Assembly: GCA_029224185.1 (NCBI GenBank) | Contig: JANZKI010000029.1 | Span: 620,001 to 684,000, forward strand | DNA length: 64,000 nucleotides | From: Karalla daura | Taxonomy: Eukaryota > Chordata > Actinopteri > Chaetodontiformes > Leiognathidae | Reading direction: 5' to 3' | Part shown: positions 44,501-56,690 of the stretch, in pieces | How the letters are laid out: each line of letters begins with the position of its first letter | Position numbering within the stretch: position 1 is the stretch's first letter | Position numbers and translations under genes: made by a program | The notes under the pieces: model-generated | The model's database searches: none | The model's input: only the letters and a program-made list of their open reading frames with translations | Told to the model about the DNA's origin: nothing

Positions 44501-44926
44501 CACTTGTCAGGCCTGTTGCTGCACTGCGTAATGGGCCAATGGTGCACGTTTCAACAAACTTTTCAAAGCGCTTGTCCCCGCAGAATCCCATGCAGGGGGC
44601 TGCAAACAGGCTCAACGAAGCGTTCTAAACACTTTTCAGGCCTGTTGCTGCACTGCGTATGGGCCAATGGCGCACGTATCAACAACCTTTTTCAAAGCGC
44701 TTCTCCCCGCAGTCTCCTATGCAGGGGGCTGCAAAAAGGCTCAACTAAGCGTTCTAAACACTTTTCAGGCCTGTTGCTGCACTGCGTATGGGCCAATGGT
44801 GCACGTATCAACAAACTTTTTCAAAGCGCTTTTCCCCGCAGTCTCCCATGCAGGGGGCTGTAAACAGGCTCAACTAAGCGTTCTAAACACTTTTCAGGCC
44901 TGTTGCTGCACTGCGTATGGGCCAAT
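41573..44926 (+). repeat. Segmental duplication copy 2 (with insert)
   Basis: Counterpart of 30725-34078 at +10,848 bp. The insert and both satellite flanks agree to about three substitutions in 3.35 kb, far closer than most neighbouring monomers agree with each other. The insertion therefore predates a recent duplication or gene-conversion event. Confidence 0.93.
42099..43488 (-). mobile_element. 1,390-bp insert, solo-LTR-like, copy 2
   Basis: Same length and ends as copy 1 (TGTAAC at 42099, CCACA ending at 43488). It differs by two substitutions seen by eye: 42540 G versus A, and 42993 A versus G. The signals are kept: minus-strand TATAAA 43400-43395, minus-strand AATAAA 42221-42216, plus-strand AATAAA 42167-42172, hairpin 43201-43222, and splice-like words at 43109 and 42889. 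Since flanking satellite is also duplicated, this is a passenger copy and not an independent insertion. No coding capacity was recognised. Confidence 0.5.
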
Positions 44927-45430
44927 GGAGCACGTATCAACAAACTTTTTCAAAGCTCTTTTCCCCGCAGTCTCCGATGCAGGGGGCTGTAAACAGGCTC
45001 AACTAAGCGTTCTGAACACTTGTCAGGCCTGTTGCTGCACTGCGTAATGGGCCAATGGTGCACGTTTCAACAAACTTTTCAAAGCGCTTGTCCCCGCAGA
45101 ATCCCATGCAGGGGGCTGCAAACAGGCTCAACGAAGCGTTCTAAACACTTTTCAGGCCTGTTGCTGCACTGCGTATGGGCCAATGGCGCACGTATCAACA
45201 AACTTTTTCAAAGCGCTTCTCCCCGCAGTCTCCTATGCAGGGGGCTGCAAACAGGCTCAACTAAGCGTTCTAAACACTTTTCAGGCCTGTTGCTGCACTG
45301 CGTATGGGCCAATGGTGCACGTATCAACAAACTTTTTCAAAGCGCTTTTCCCCGCAGTCTCCCATGCAGGGGGCTGTAAACAGGCTCAACTAAGCGTTCT
45401 AAACACTTTTCAGGCCTGTTGCTGCACTGC
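44504..45430 (+). repeat. Tandem tetramer, period 516 bp
   Basis: 44504-45019 and 45020 to about 45430. 516 = 4 x 129. Each copy starts with the compensated GCGTAATGGG monomer, followed by ATGGCGCACG and plain monomers. Only one copy exists at the corresponding place after insert copy 1 (33656-34078), so the extra tetramer arose after or at the edge of the 10.8-kb duplication. Confidence 0.85.
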
Positions 45431-46527
45431 GTATGGGCCAATGGCGCACGTATCAACAAACTTTTTCAAAGCGCTGTTCCCCGCAGAATCCCATGCAGGG
45501 GGCTGTAAACAGGCTCAACTAAGGGTTCGAAACACTTTTCAGGCCTGTTGCTGCACTGCGTATGGGCCAATGGTGCATGTATCAACAAACTTTTTCAAAG
45601 CGCTTGTCCCCGCAGTCTCCTATGCAGGGGGCTGTAAACAGGCTCAACTAAGCGTTCTAAACACTTTTCAGGCCTGTTGCTGCACTGCGTATGGGCCAAT
45701 GGTGCACGTATCAACAAACTTTTTCAAAGCCCTTTTCCCCGCAGTCTCCAATGCAGGGGTCTGTGAACAGGCTCAACTAAGCGTTCTAAAAACTTTTCAG
45801 GCCTGTTGCTGCACTGCGTATGGGCCAATGGTGCACGGATCAACAAAGTTTTTCAAAGCGCTTGTCCCCGCAGAATCCCATGTAGGGGGCTGCAAACAGG
45901 CTCAACTAAGCGTTCGAAACACTTTTCAGGCCTGTTGCTGCACTGCGGATGGGCCAATGGTGCACGAATCAACAAACTTTTTTGTTTGTTTTTGTTTGTC
46001 AACAAACTTTTTCAAAGCGCTTGTCCCCGCAGTCTCCTATGCAGGGGGCTGTAAACAGGCTTAACTAAGCGTTCTAAACACTTTTCAGGCCTGTTGCTGC
46101 ACTGCGTATGGGCCAATGGTGCACGTATCAACAAACTTTTTCAAAGCCCTTTTCCCCGCAGTCTCCAATGCAGGGGTCTGTGAACAGGCTCAACTAAGCG
46201 TTCTAAAAACTTTTCAGGCCTGTTGCTGCACTGCGTATGGGCCAATGGTGCACGGATCAACAAAGTTTTTCAAAGCGCTTGTCCCCGCAGAATCCCATGT
46301 AGGGGGCTGCAAACAGGCTCAACTAAGCGTTCGAAACACTTTTCAGGCCTGTTGCTGCACTGCGTATGGGCCAATGGTGCACGTATCAACAAACTTTTTC
46401 AAAGCGCTTTTCCCCGCAGTCTCCTATGCAGGGGGCTGTAAACAGGCTCAACGAAGCGTTCTAAACACTTTTCAGGCCTTTTGCTACACTGCGTATGGGC
46501 CAATGGTGCACGTATCAACAAACTTTT

Positions 46528-48220
46528 TCAAAGCGCTTTTCCCCACTGTGTCCTATGCAGGGGGCTATAAACAGGCTCAACTAAGCGTTCTAAACACTTT
46601 TCAGGCCTGTTGCTGCACTGCGTATGGGCCAATGGTGCTTGAATCAACAAACTTTTTTGTTTGTTTTTGTTTGTCAACAAACTTTTTCTAAGCGCTTGTC
46701 CCCGCAGTCTCCTATGCAGGGAGCTGTAAACAGGCTCAACTAAGCGTTCTAAACACTTTTCAGGCGTGTTGCTGCACTGCGTATGGGCCAATGGTGCACG
46801 TATCAACAAACTTTTTCAAAGCCCTTTTCCCCGCAGTCTCCAATGCAGGGGTCTGTGAACAGGCTCAACTAAGCGTTTTAAACACTTTTCAGGCCTGTTG
46901 CTGCACTGCGTATGGGCCAATGGTAAACGTATCAACAAACTTTTTCAAAGCGCTTTTCCCCGCAGTCTCCCATGCAGGGGGCTGGAAGCAGGCTCAACTA
47001 AGCGTTCTAAACACTTTTCAGGCCTGTTGCTGCACTGCGTATGGGCCAATGGTGCACGGATCAACAAAGTTTTTCAAAGCGCTTGTCCCCGCAGAATCCC
47101 ATGTAGGGGGCTGCAAACAGGCTCAACTAAGCGTTCTAAACACTTTTCAGGCCTGTTGCTGCACTGCGTATGGGCCAATGGTGCACGAATCAACAAACTC
47201 TTTTGTTTGTTTTTGTTTGTCAACAAACTTTTTCAAAGCTCTTGTCCCTGCAGTCTCCTATGCAGGGGGCTGCAAACAGGCTCAACTATGCGTCCTAAAC
47301 ACTTTTCAGGCGTGTTGCTGCACTGCGTATGGGCCAATGGTGCACGTATCAACAACCTTTTTCAAAGCGCTTTTCCCCGCAGTCTCCGATGCAGGGGGCT
47401 GTACACAGGCTCAACTAAGCGTTCTAAACACTTTTCAGGCCTGTTGCTGCACTGCGTGTGGGCCAATGGTGCACGTATCAACAAACTTTTTCAAAGCGCT
47501 TTTCCCCACTGTGTCCTATGCAGGGGGCTATAAACAGGCTCAACTAAGCGTTCAAAACACTTTTCAGGCCTTTTGCTGCACTGCGTATGGGCCAATGGTG
47601 CACGTATCAACAACCTTTTTCAAAGCGCTTTTCCCCGCAGTCTCCTATGCAGGGGGCTGTAAACAGGCTCAACTAAGCGTTCCAAAAACTTTTCAGGCCT
47701 GTTGCTGCACTGCGTATAGGCCAATGGTGCATGAATCAACAAACTTTTTTGTTTGTTTTTGTTTGTCAACAAACTTTTTCAAAGCGCTTGTCCCTGCAGT
47801 CTCCTATGCAGGGGGCTGCAAACAGGCTCAACTATGCGTCCTAAACACTTTTCAGGCCTGTTGCTGCACTGCGTATGGGCCAATGGTGCACGTATCAACA
47901 AACTTTTTCAAAGCGCTTTTCCCCGCAGTCTCCCATGCAGGGGGCTGTAAACAGGCTCAACTAAGCATTCTAAACACTTTTCAGGCCTGTTGCTGCACTG
48001 CGTATGGGCCAATGGTAAACGTATCTACAAACTTTTTCAAAGCGCTTTTCCCCGCAGTCTCCCATGCAGGGGGCTGTAAACAGGCTCAACTAAGCGTTCT
48101 AAACACTTTTCAGGCCTGTTGCTGCACTGCGTATGGGCAATGGTGCACGTATCAACAAACTTTTTCAAAGCGTTTGTCCCCGCAGAATCCCATGCAGGGG
48201 GCTGTAAACAGGCTCAACTA
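46528..48220 (+). repeat. Rearranged third relative of the 2.5/9.6-kb block
   Basis: Contains the same rare monomers as 2.58-4.40 and 9.73-11.55 kb (CCCCACTGTGTCC, CTCTTTTG long monomer, CTATGCGTCC, AAAGCGTTTGTCC 128-mer), but the ATGGTAAACG monomer with CTGGAAGC comes before the CACGGATCAACAAAG monomer rather than after the long monomer. The order change implies local exchange between misaligned copies. Confidence 0.75.
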
Positions 48221-51200
48221 AGCGTTCTAAACAATTTTCAGGCCTGTTGCTGCACTGCGTGTGGGCCAATGGTGCAAGTATCAAAAAACTTTTTCAAAGA
48301 GCTTTTCCCCGCAGTCTCCTATGCAGGGGGCTGTAAACAAGCTCAACTAAGCGTTCTAAACACTTTTCAGCCCTGTTGCTGCACTGCGTATGGGCCAATG
48401 TTGCATGTATCGAAAAACTTTTTCAAAGCGCTTTTCCCCGCAGTCTCCTATGCAGGGGGCTGTAAACAAGCTCAACTAAGCGTTCTAAACACTTTTCAGG
48501 CCTGTTGCTGCACTGCGTATGGGCCAATGGTGCACGTATCAACACACTTTTTCAAAGCGCTGTTCCCCGCAGTCTCCTATGCAGGGGGCTGTAAACAGGC
48601 TCAACTAAGCGTTCTAAACACTTTTCAGGCCTGTTGCTGCACTGCGTATGGGCCAATGGTGCACGTATCAACAAACTTTTTCAAAGCGCTTTTCCCCGCA
48701 GTCTCCCATTCAGGGGGCTGTAAGCAGGCTCAACAAAGCGTTCTAAACACTTTTCAGGCCTGTTGCTGCACTGCGTATGGGCCAATGGAGCACGTATCAA
48801 CAAACTTTTTCAAAGCGCTTTTCCCCGCAGTCTCCCATGCTGGGGGCTGTAAGCAGGCTCAACAAAGCGTTCTGAACACTTTTCAGGCCTGTTGCTGCAC
48901 TGCGTTTGGGCCATTGGTGCACGTATCAACAACCTTTTTCAATGCGCTTTTCCCCACAGTCTCCAATGCAGGGGGCTGTAAACAGGCTCAACTAAGCGTT
49001 CCAAACACTTTTCAGGCCTGTTGCTGCACTGCGTATGGGCCAATGGAGCACGTATCAACAAACTTTTTCAAAGCGCTTTTCCCCGCAGTCTCCTATGCAG
49101 GGGGCTGTAAACAGGCTCAACTAAGCGTTCAAAACACTTTTCAGGCCTGTTGCTGCACTGCGTATGGGCCAATGGTGCACGTATCAACAAACTTTTTCAA
49201 AGCGCTTTTCCCCGCAGTCTCCCATGCAGGGGGCTGTAAGCAGGCTCAACATAGCGTTCTAAACACTTTTCAGGCCTGTTGCTGCACTGCGTATGGGCCA
49301 ATGGTGCACGTATCAACAAACTTTTTCAAAGCGCTTTTCCCCGCTGTGTCCCATGCAGGGGGCTTTAAACAGGCTCAACAAAGCGTTCTCAACACTTTTC
49401 AGGCCTGTTGCTGCACTGCGTATGGGCCATTGGTGCACGTATCAACAACCTTTTTCAAAGCGCTTTTCCCCGCAGTCTCCTATGCAGGGGGCTGTAAACA
49501 GGCTCAACTAAGTGTTCGAGACACTTTTCAGGCCTGTTGCTGCACTGCGTATGGGCCAATGGTGCACGTATCAACAAACTTTTTCAAAGCGCTTTTCCCC
49601 GCAGTCTCCTATGCAGGGGGCTGCAAACAGGCTCAACTAAGCGTTCTAAACACTTTTCAGGCCTGTTGCTGCACTGCGTATGGGCAATGGTGCACGTATC
49701 AACAAACTTTTTCAAAGCGCTTGTCCCCGCAGAATCCCATGCAGGGGGCTGCAAACAGGCTCAACTAAGCGTTCTAAACACTTTTCAAGCCTGTTGCTGC
49801 ACTGCGTATGGGCAATGGTGCACGTATCAACAAACTTTTTCAAAGCGCTTGTCCCCGCAGAATCCCATGCAGGGGGCTGCAAAAAGGCTCAACAAAGCAT
49901 TCGAAACACTTTTCAAGCCTGTTGCTGCACTGCGTATGGGCCAATGGTGCACGTATCAACAACCTTTTTCAAAGCGCTTTTCCCCGCAGTCTCCTATGCA
50001 GGGGGCTGCAAACAGGCTCAACTAAGCGTTCTAAACACTTTTCAGGCCTGTTGCTGCACTGCGTATGGGCAATGGTGCACGTATCAACAAACTTTTTCAA
50101 AGCGCTTGTCCCCGCAGAATCCCATGCAGGGGGCTGCAAAAAGGCTCAACAAAGCATTCGAAACACTTTTCAAGCCTGTTGCTGCACTGCGTATGGGCCA
50201 ATGGTGCATGTATCAACAAACTTTTTCAAAGCGCTTTTCCCCGCAGTCTCCTATGCAGGGGGCTGTAAACAGGCTCAACTAAGCGTTCTAAACACTTTTC
50301 AGGCCTGTTGCTGCACTGCGTATGGGCCAATGGCGCACGTATCAACAAACTTTTTCAAAGCGCTTCTCCCCGCAGTCTCCTATGCAGGGGGCTGCAAACA
50401 GGCTCAACTAAGCGTTCTAATCACTTTCCAGGCCTGTTGCTGCACTGCGTATGGGCCAATGGTGCACGTATCAAAAAACTTTTTCAAAGCGCTTTTCCCC
50501 GCAGTCTCCTATGCAGGGGGCTGTAAAAAGGCTCAACTAAGCGTTCTAAACACTTTTCAGGCCTGTTGCTGCACTGCGTATGGGCCAATGGTGCACGTAT
50601 CAACAAACTTTTTCAAAGCGCTTGTCCCCGCAGAATCCCATGGAGGGGGCTGTAAACAGGCTCAACTAAGCGTTCTAAACACTTGTCAGGCCTGTTGCTG
50701 CACTGCGTGTGGGCCAATGGTGCACGTATCAACAAACTTTTTCAAAGCGCCTTTCCCCGCAGTCTCCCATGCAGGGGGCTGTAAGCAGGCTCAACAAAGC
50801 GTTCCAAACACTTTTCAGGCCTGTTGCTGCACTGCGTATGGGCCAATGGTGCACGTATCAACAAACTTTTTCAAAGCCCTTTTGCCCGCAGTCTCCAATG
50901 CAGGGGTCTGTCAACAGGCTCGACTCAGCGTTCTAAACACTTTTCAGGCCTGTTGCTGCACTGCGTATGGGCCAATGGTGCACGAATCAACAAACTTTTT
51001 CAACGTGCTTGTCCCCGCAGAATCCCATGTAGGGGGCTGCAAACAGGCTCAACAAAGCGTTCGAAACACTTTTCAGGCCTGTTGCTGCACTGCGTATGGG
51101 CCAATGGTGCACGAATCAACAAACTTTTTTGTTTGTTTTTGTTTGTCAACAAACTTTTTCAAAGCGCTTTTCCCCGCAGTCTCCTATGCAGGGGGCTGCA

Positions 51201-54200
51201 AACAGGCTCAACTAAGCGTTCTAAACACTTTTCAGGCCTGTTGCTGCGCTGCGTATGGGCAATGGTGCACGTATCAACAAACTTTTTCAAAGCGCTTGTC
51301 CCCGCAGTCTCCGATGCAGGGGGCTGCAAACAGGCTCAACTAAGCGTTCTAAACACTTTTCAATCCTGTTGCTGCACTGCGTATGGGCAATGGTGCACGT
51401 ATCAACAAACTTTTTCAAAGCGCTTGTCCCCGCAGAATCCCATGCAGGGGGCTGCAAAAAGGCTCAACAAAGCATTCGAAACACTTTTCAAGCCTGTTGC
51501 TGCACTGCGTATGGGCCAATGGTGCACGTATCAACAACCTTTTTCAAAGCGCTTTTCCCCGCAGTCTCCTATGCAGGGGGCTGCAAACAGGCTTAACTAA
51601 GCGTTCTAAACACTTTTCAGGCCTGTTGCTGCACTGCGTATGGGCAATGGTGCACGTATCAACAAACTTTTTCAAAGCGCTTGTCCCCGCAGAATCCCAT
51701 GCAGGGGGCTGCAAACAGGCTCAACTAAGCGTTCTAAACACTTTTCAAGCCTGTTGCTGCACTGCGTATGGGCAATGGTGCACGTATCAACAAACTTTTT
51801 CAAAGCGCTTGTCCCCGCAGAATCCCATGCAGGGGGCTGCAAAAAGGCTCAACAAAGCATTCGAAACACTTTTCAAGCCTGGTGCTGCACTGCGTATGGG
51901 CCAATGGTGCATGTATCAACAAACTTTTTCAAAGCGCTTTTCCCCGCAGTCGCCTATGCAGGGGGCTGTAAACAGGCTCAACTAAGCGTTCTAAACACTT
52001 TTCAGGCCTGTTGCTGCACTGCGTATGGGCCAATGGCGCACGTATCAACAAACTTTTTCAAAGCGCTTCTCCCCGCAGTCTCCTATGCAGGGGGCTGCAA
52101 ACAGGCTCAACTAAGCGTTCTGATCACTTTCCAGGCCTGTTGCTGCACTGCGTATGGGCCAATGGTGCACGTATCAAAAAACTTTTTCAAAGCGCTTTTC
52201 CCCGCAGTCTCCTATGCAGGGGGCTGTAAAAAGGCTCAACTAAGCGTTCTAAACACTTTTCAGGCCTGTTGCTGCACTGCGTATGGGCCAATGGTAAACG
52301 TATCTACAAACTTTTTCAAAGCGCTTTTCCCCGCAGTCTCCCATGCAGGGGGCTGTAAACAGGCTCAACTAAGCGTTCTAAACACTTTTCAGGCCTGTTG
52401 CTGCACTGCGTATGGGCAATGGTGCACGTATCAACAAACTTTTTCAAAGCGTTTGTCCCCGCAGAATCCCATGCAGGGGGCTGTAAACAGGCTCAACTAA
52501 GCGTTCTAAACAATTTTCAGGCCTGTTGCTGCACTGCGTGTGGGCCAATGGTGCAAGTATCAAAAAACTTTTTCAAAGAGCTTTTCCCCGCAGTCTCCTA
52601 TGCAGGGGGCTGTAAACAAGCTCAACTAAGCGTTCTAAACACTTTTCAGCCCTGTTGCTGCACTGCGTATGGGCCAATGTTGCATGTATCGAAAAACTTT
52701 TTCAAAGCTCTTTTCCCCGCAGTCTCCTATGCAGGGGGCTGTAAACAAGCTCAACTAAGCGTTCTAAACACTTTTCAGGCCTGTTGCTGCACTGCGTATG
52801 GGCCAATGGTGCACGTATCAACACACTTTTTCAAAGCGCTGTTCCCCGCAGTCTCCTATGCAGGGGGCTGTAAACAGGCTCAACTAAGCGTTCTAAACAC
52901 TTTTCAGGCCTGTTGCTGCACTGCGTATGGGCCAATGGTGCACGTATCAACAAACTTTTTCAAAGCGCTTTTCCCCGCAGTCTCCCATTCAGGGGGCTGT
53001 AAGCAGGCTCAACAAAGCGTTCTAAACACTTTTCAGGCCTGTTGCTGCACTGCGTATGGGCCAATGGAGCACGTATCAACAAACTTTTTCAAAGCGCTTT
53101 TCCCCGCAGTCTCCCATGCTGGGGGCTGTAAGCAGGCTCAACAAAGCGTTCTGAACACTTTTCAGGCCTGTTGCTGCACTGCGTTTGGGCCATTGGTGCA
53201 CGTATCAACAACCTTTTTCAATGCGCTTTTCCCCACAGTCTCCAATGCAGGGGGCTGTAAACAGGCTCAACTAAGCGTTCCAAACACTTTTCAGGCCTGT
53301 TGCTGCACTGCGTATGGGCCAATGGAGCACGTATCAACAAACTTTTTCAAAGCGCTTTTCCCCGCAGTCTCCTATGCAGGGGGCTGTAAACAGGCTCAAC
53401 TAAGCGTTCTGAACACTTGTCAGGCCTTTTGCTGCACTGCGTATGGGCCAATGGTGCACATATCAACAAACTTTTTCAAAGCGCTTTTCCCCGCAGTCTC
53501 CTATGCAGGGGGCTGTAAACAGGCTCAACTAAGCGTTCAAAACACTTTTCAGGCCTGTTGCTGCACTGCGTATGGGCCAATGGTGCACGTATCAACAAAC
53601 TTTTTCAAAGCGCTTTTCCCCGCAGTCTCCCATGCAGGGGGCTGTAAGCAGGCTCAACATAGCGTTCTAAACACTTTTCAGGCCTGTTGCTGCACTGCGT
53701 ATGGGCCAATGGTGCACGTATCAACAAACTTTTTCAAAGCGCTTTTCCCCGCTGTGTCCCATGCAGGGGGCTTTAAACAGGCTCAACAAAGCGTTCTCAA
53801 CACTTTTCAGGCCTGTTGCTGCACTGCGTATGGGCCATTGGTGCACGTATCAACAACCTTTTTCAAAGCGCTTTTCCCCGCAGTCTCCTATGCAGGGGGC
53901 TGTAAACAGGCTCAACTAAGTGTTCGAGACACTTTTCAGGCCTGTTGCTGCACTGCGTATGGGCCAATGGTGCACGTATCAACAAACTTTTTCAAAGCGC
54001 TTTTCCCCGCAGTCTCCTATGCAGGGGGCTGCAAACAGGCTCAACTAAGCGTTCTAAACACTTTTCAGGCCTGTTGCTGCACTGCGTATGGGCAATGGTG
54101 CACGTATCAACAAACTTTTTCAAAGCGCTTGTCCCCGCAGAATCCCATGCAGGGGGCTGCAAACAGGCTCAACTAAGCGTTCTAAACACTTTTCAAGCCT

Positions 54201-56690
54201 GTTGCTGCACTGCGTATGGGCAATGGTGCACGTATCAACAAACTTTTTCAAAGCGCTTGTCCCCGCAGAATCCCATGCAGGGGGCTGCAAAAAGGCTCAA
54301 CAAAGCATTCGAAACACTTTTCAAGCCTGTTGCTGCACTGCGTATGGGCCAATGGTGCACGTATCAACAACCTTTTTCAAAGCGCTTTTCCCCGCAGTCT
54401 CCTATGCAGGGGGCTGCAAACAGGCTCAACTAAGCGTTCTAAACACTTTTCAGGCCTGTTGCTGCACTGCGTATGGGCAATGGTGCACGTATCAACAAAC
54501 TTTTTCAAAGCGCTTGTCCCCGCAGAATCCCATGCAGGGGGCTGCAAAAAGGCTCAACAAAGCATTCGAAACACTTTTCAAGCCTGTTGCTGCACTGCGT
54601 ATGGGCCAATGGTGCATGTATCAACAAACTTTTTCAAAGCGCTTTTCCCCGCAGTCTCCTATGCAGGGGGCTGTAAACAGGCTCAACTAAGCGTTCTAAA
54701 CACTTTTCAGGCCTGTTGCTGCACTGCGTATGGGCCAATGGCGCACGTATCAACAAACTTTTTCAAAGCGCTTCTCCCCGCAGTCTCCTATGCAGGGGGC
54801 TGCAAACAGGCTCAACTAAGCGTTCTAATCACTTTCCAGGCCTGTTGCTGCACTGCGTATGGGCCAATGGTGCACGTATCAAAAAACTTTTTCAAAGCGC
54901 TTTTCCCCGCAGTCTCCTATGCAGGGGGCTGTAAAAAGGCTCAACTAAGCGTTCTAAACACTTTTCAGGCCTGTTGCTGCACTGCGTATGGGCCAATGGT
55001 GCACGTATCAACAAACTTTTTCAAAGCGCTTGTCCCCGCAGAATCCCATGGAGGGGGCTGTAAACAGGCTCAAGTAAGCGTTCTAAACACTTGTCAGGCC
55101 TGTTGCTGCACTGCGTGTGGGCCAATGGTGCACGTATCAACAAACTTTTTCAAAGCGCCTTTCCCCGCAGTCTCCCATGCAGGGGGCTGTAAGCAGGCTC
55201 AACAAAGCGTTCCAAACACTTTTCAGGCCTGTTGCTGCACTGCGTATGGGCCAATGGTGCACGTATCAACAAACTTTTTCAAAGCCCTTTTGCCCGCAGT
55301 CTCCAATGCAGGGGTCTGTCAACAGGCTCGACTCAGCGTTCTAAACACTTTTCAGGCCTGTTGCTGCACTGCGTATGGGCCAATGGTGCACGAATCAACA
55401 AACTTTTTCAACGTGCTTGTCCCCGCTGAATCCCATGTAGGGGGCTGCAAACAGGCTCAACAAAGCGTTCGAAACACTTTTCAGGCCTGTTGCTGCACTG
55501 CGTATGGGCCAATGGTGCACGAATCAACAAACTTTTTTGTTTGTTTTTGTTTGTCAACAAACTTTTTCAAAGCGCTTTTCCCCGCAGTCTCCTATGCAGG
55601 GGGCTGCAAACAGGCTCAACTAAGCGTTCTAAACACTTTTCAGGCCTGTTGCTGCGCTGCGTATGGGCAATGGTGCACGTATCAACAAACTTTTTCAAAG
55701 CGCTTGTCCCCGCAGTCTCCGATGCAGGGGGCTGCAAACAGGCTCAACTAAGCGTTCTAAACACTTTTCAATCCTGTTGCTGCACTGCGTATGGGCAATG
55801 GTGCACGTATCAACAAACGTTTTCAAAGCGCTTGTCCCCGCAGAATCCCATGCAGGGGGCTGCAAAAAGGCTCAACAAAGCATTCGAAACACTTTTCAAG
55901 CCTGTTGCTGCACTGCGTATGGGCCAATGGTGCACGTATCAACAACCTTTTTCAAAGCGCTTTTCCCCGCAGTCTCCTATGCAGGGGGCTGCAAACAGGC
56001 TTAACTAAGCGTTCTAAACACTTTTCAGGCCTGTTGCTGCACTGCGTATGGGCAATGGTGCACGTATCAACAAACTTTTTCAAAGCGCTTGTCCCCGCAG
56101 AATCCCATGCAGGGGGCTGCAAACAGGCTCAACTAAGCGTTCTAAACACTTTTCAAGCCTGTTGCTGCACTGCGTATGGGCAATGGTGCACGTATCAACA
56201 AACTTTTTCAAAGCGCTTGTCCCCGCAGAATCCCATGCAGGGGGCTGCAAAAAGGCTCAACAAAGCATTCGAAACACTTTTCAAGCCTGGTGCTGCACTG
56301 CGTATGGGCCAATGGTGCATGTATCAACAAACTTTTTCAAAGCGCTTTTCCCCGCAGTCGCCTATGCAGGGGGCTGTAAACAGGCTCAACTAAGCGTTCT
56401 AAACACTTTTCAGGCCTGTTGCTGCACTGCGTATGGGCCAATGGCGCACGTATCAACAAACTTTTTCAAAGCGCTTCTCCCCGCAGTCTCCTATGCAGGG
56501 GGCTGCAAACAGGCTCAACTAAGCGTTCTGATCACTTTCCAGGCCTGTTGCTGCACTGCGTATGGGCCAATGGTGCACGTATCAAAAAACTTTTTCAAAG
56601 CGCTTTTCCCCGCAGTCTCCTATGCAGGGGGCTGTAAAAAGGCTCAACTAAGCGTTCTAAACACTTTTCAGGCCTGTTGCTGCACTGCGT
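47990..56690 (+). repeat. Large tandem HOR, period 4,279 / 4,408 bp
   Basis: Copy 1 is about 47990-52270 and copy 2 about 52270-56690. ATGGTAAACGTATCTACAAA occurs at 48012 and 52291 (offset 4,279). After about 49.1 kb the offset becomes 4,408, one monomer more, because copy 2 holds a monomer (TTGTCAGGCCTTTTGC...GTGCACATATC, about 53.41-53.54 kb) missing from copy 1. 4,279 = 33 x 129 + 30 - 8. Private markers shared by both are TGCAAGTATC, AAAGAGCTTTTCC, CAACACACTTTTT, TTCAATGCGC, CTGATCACTTTCC and GGTGCTGCACTGCG. Only scattered substitutions separate the copies. Confidence 0.93.
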
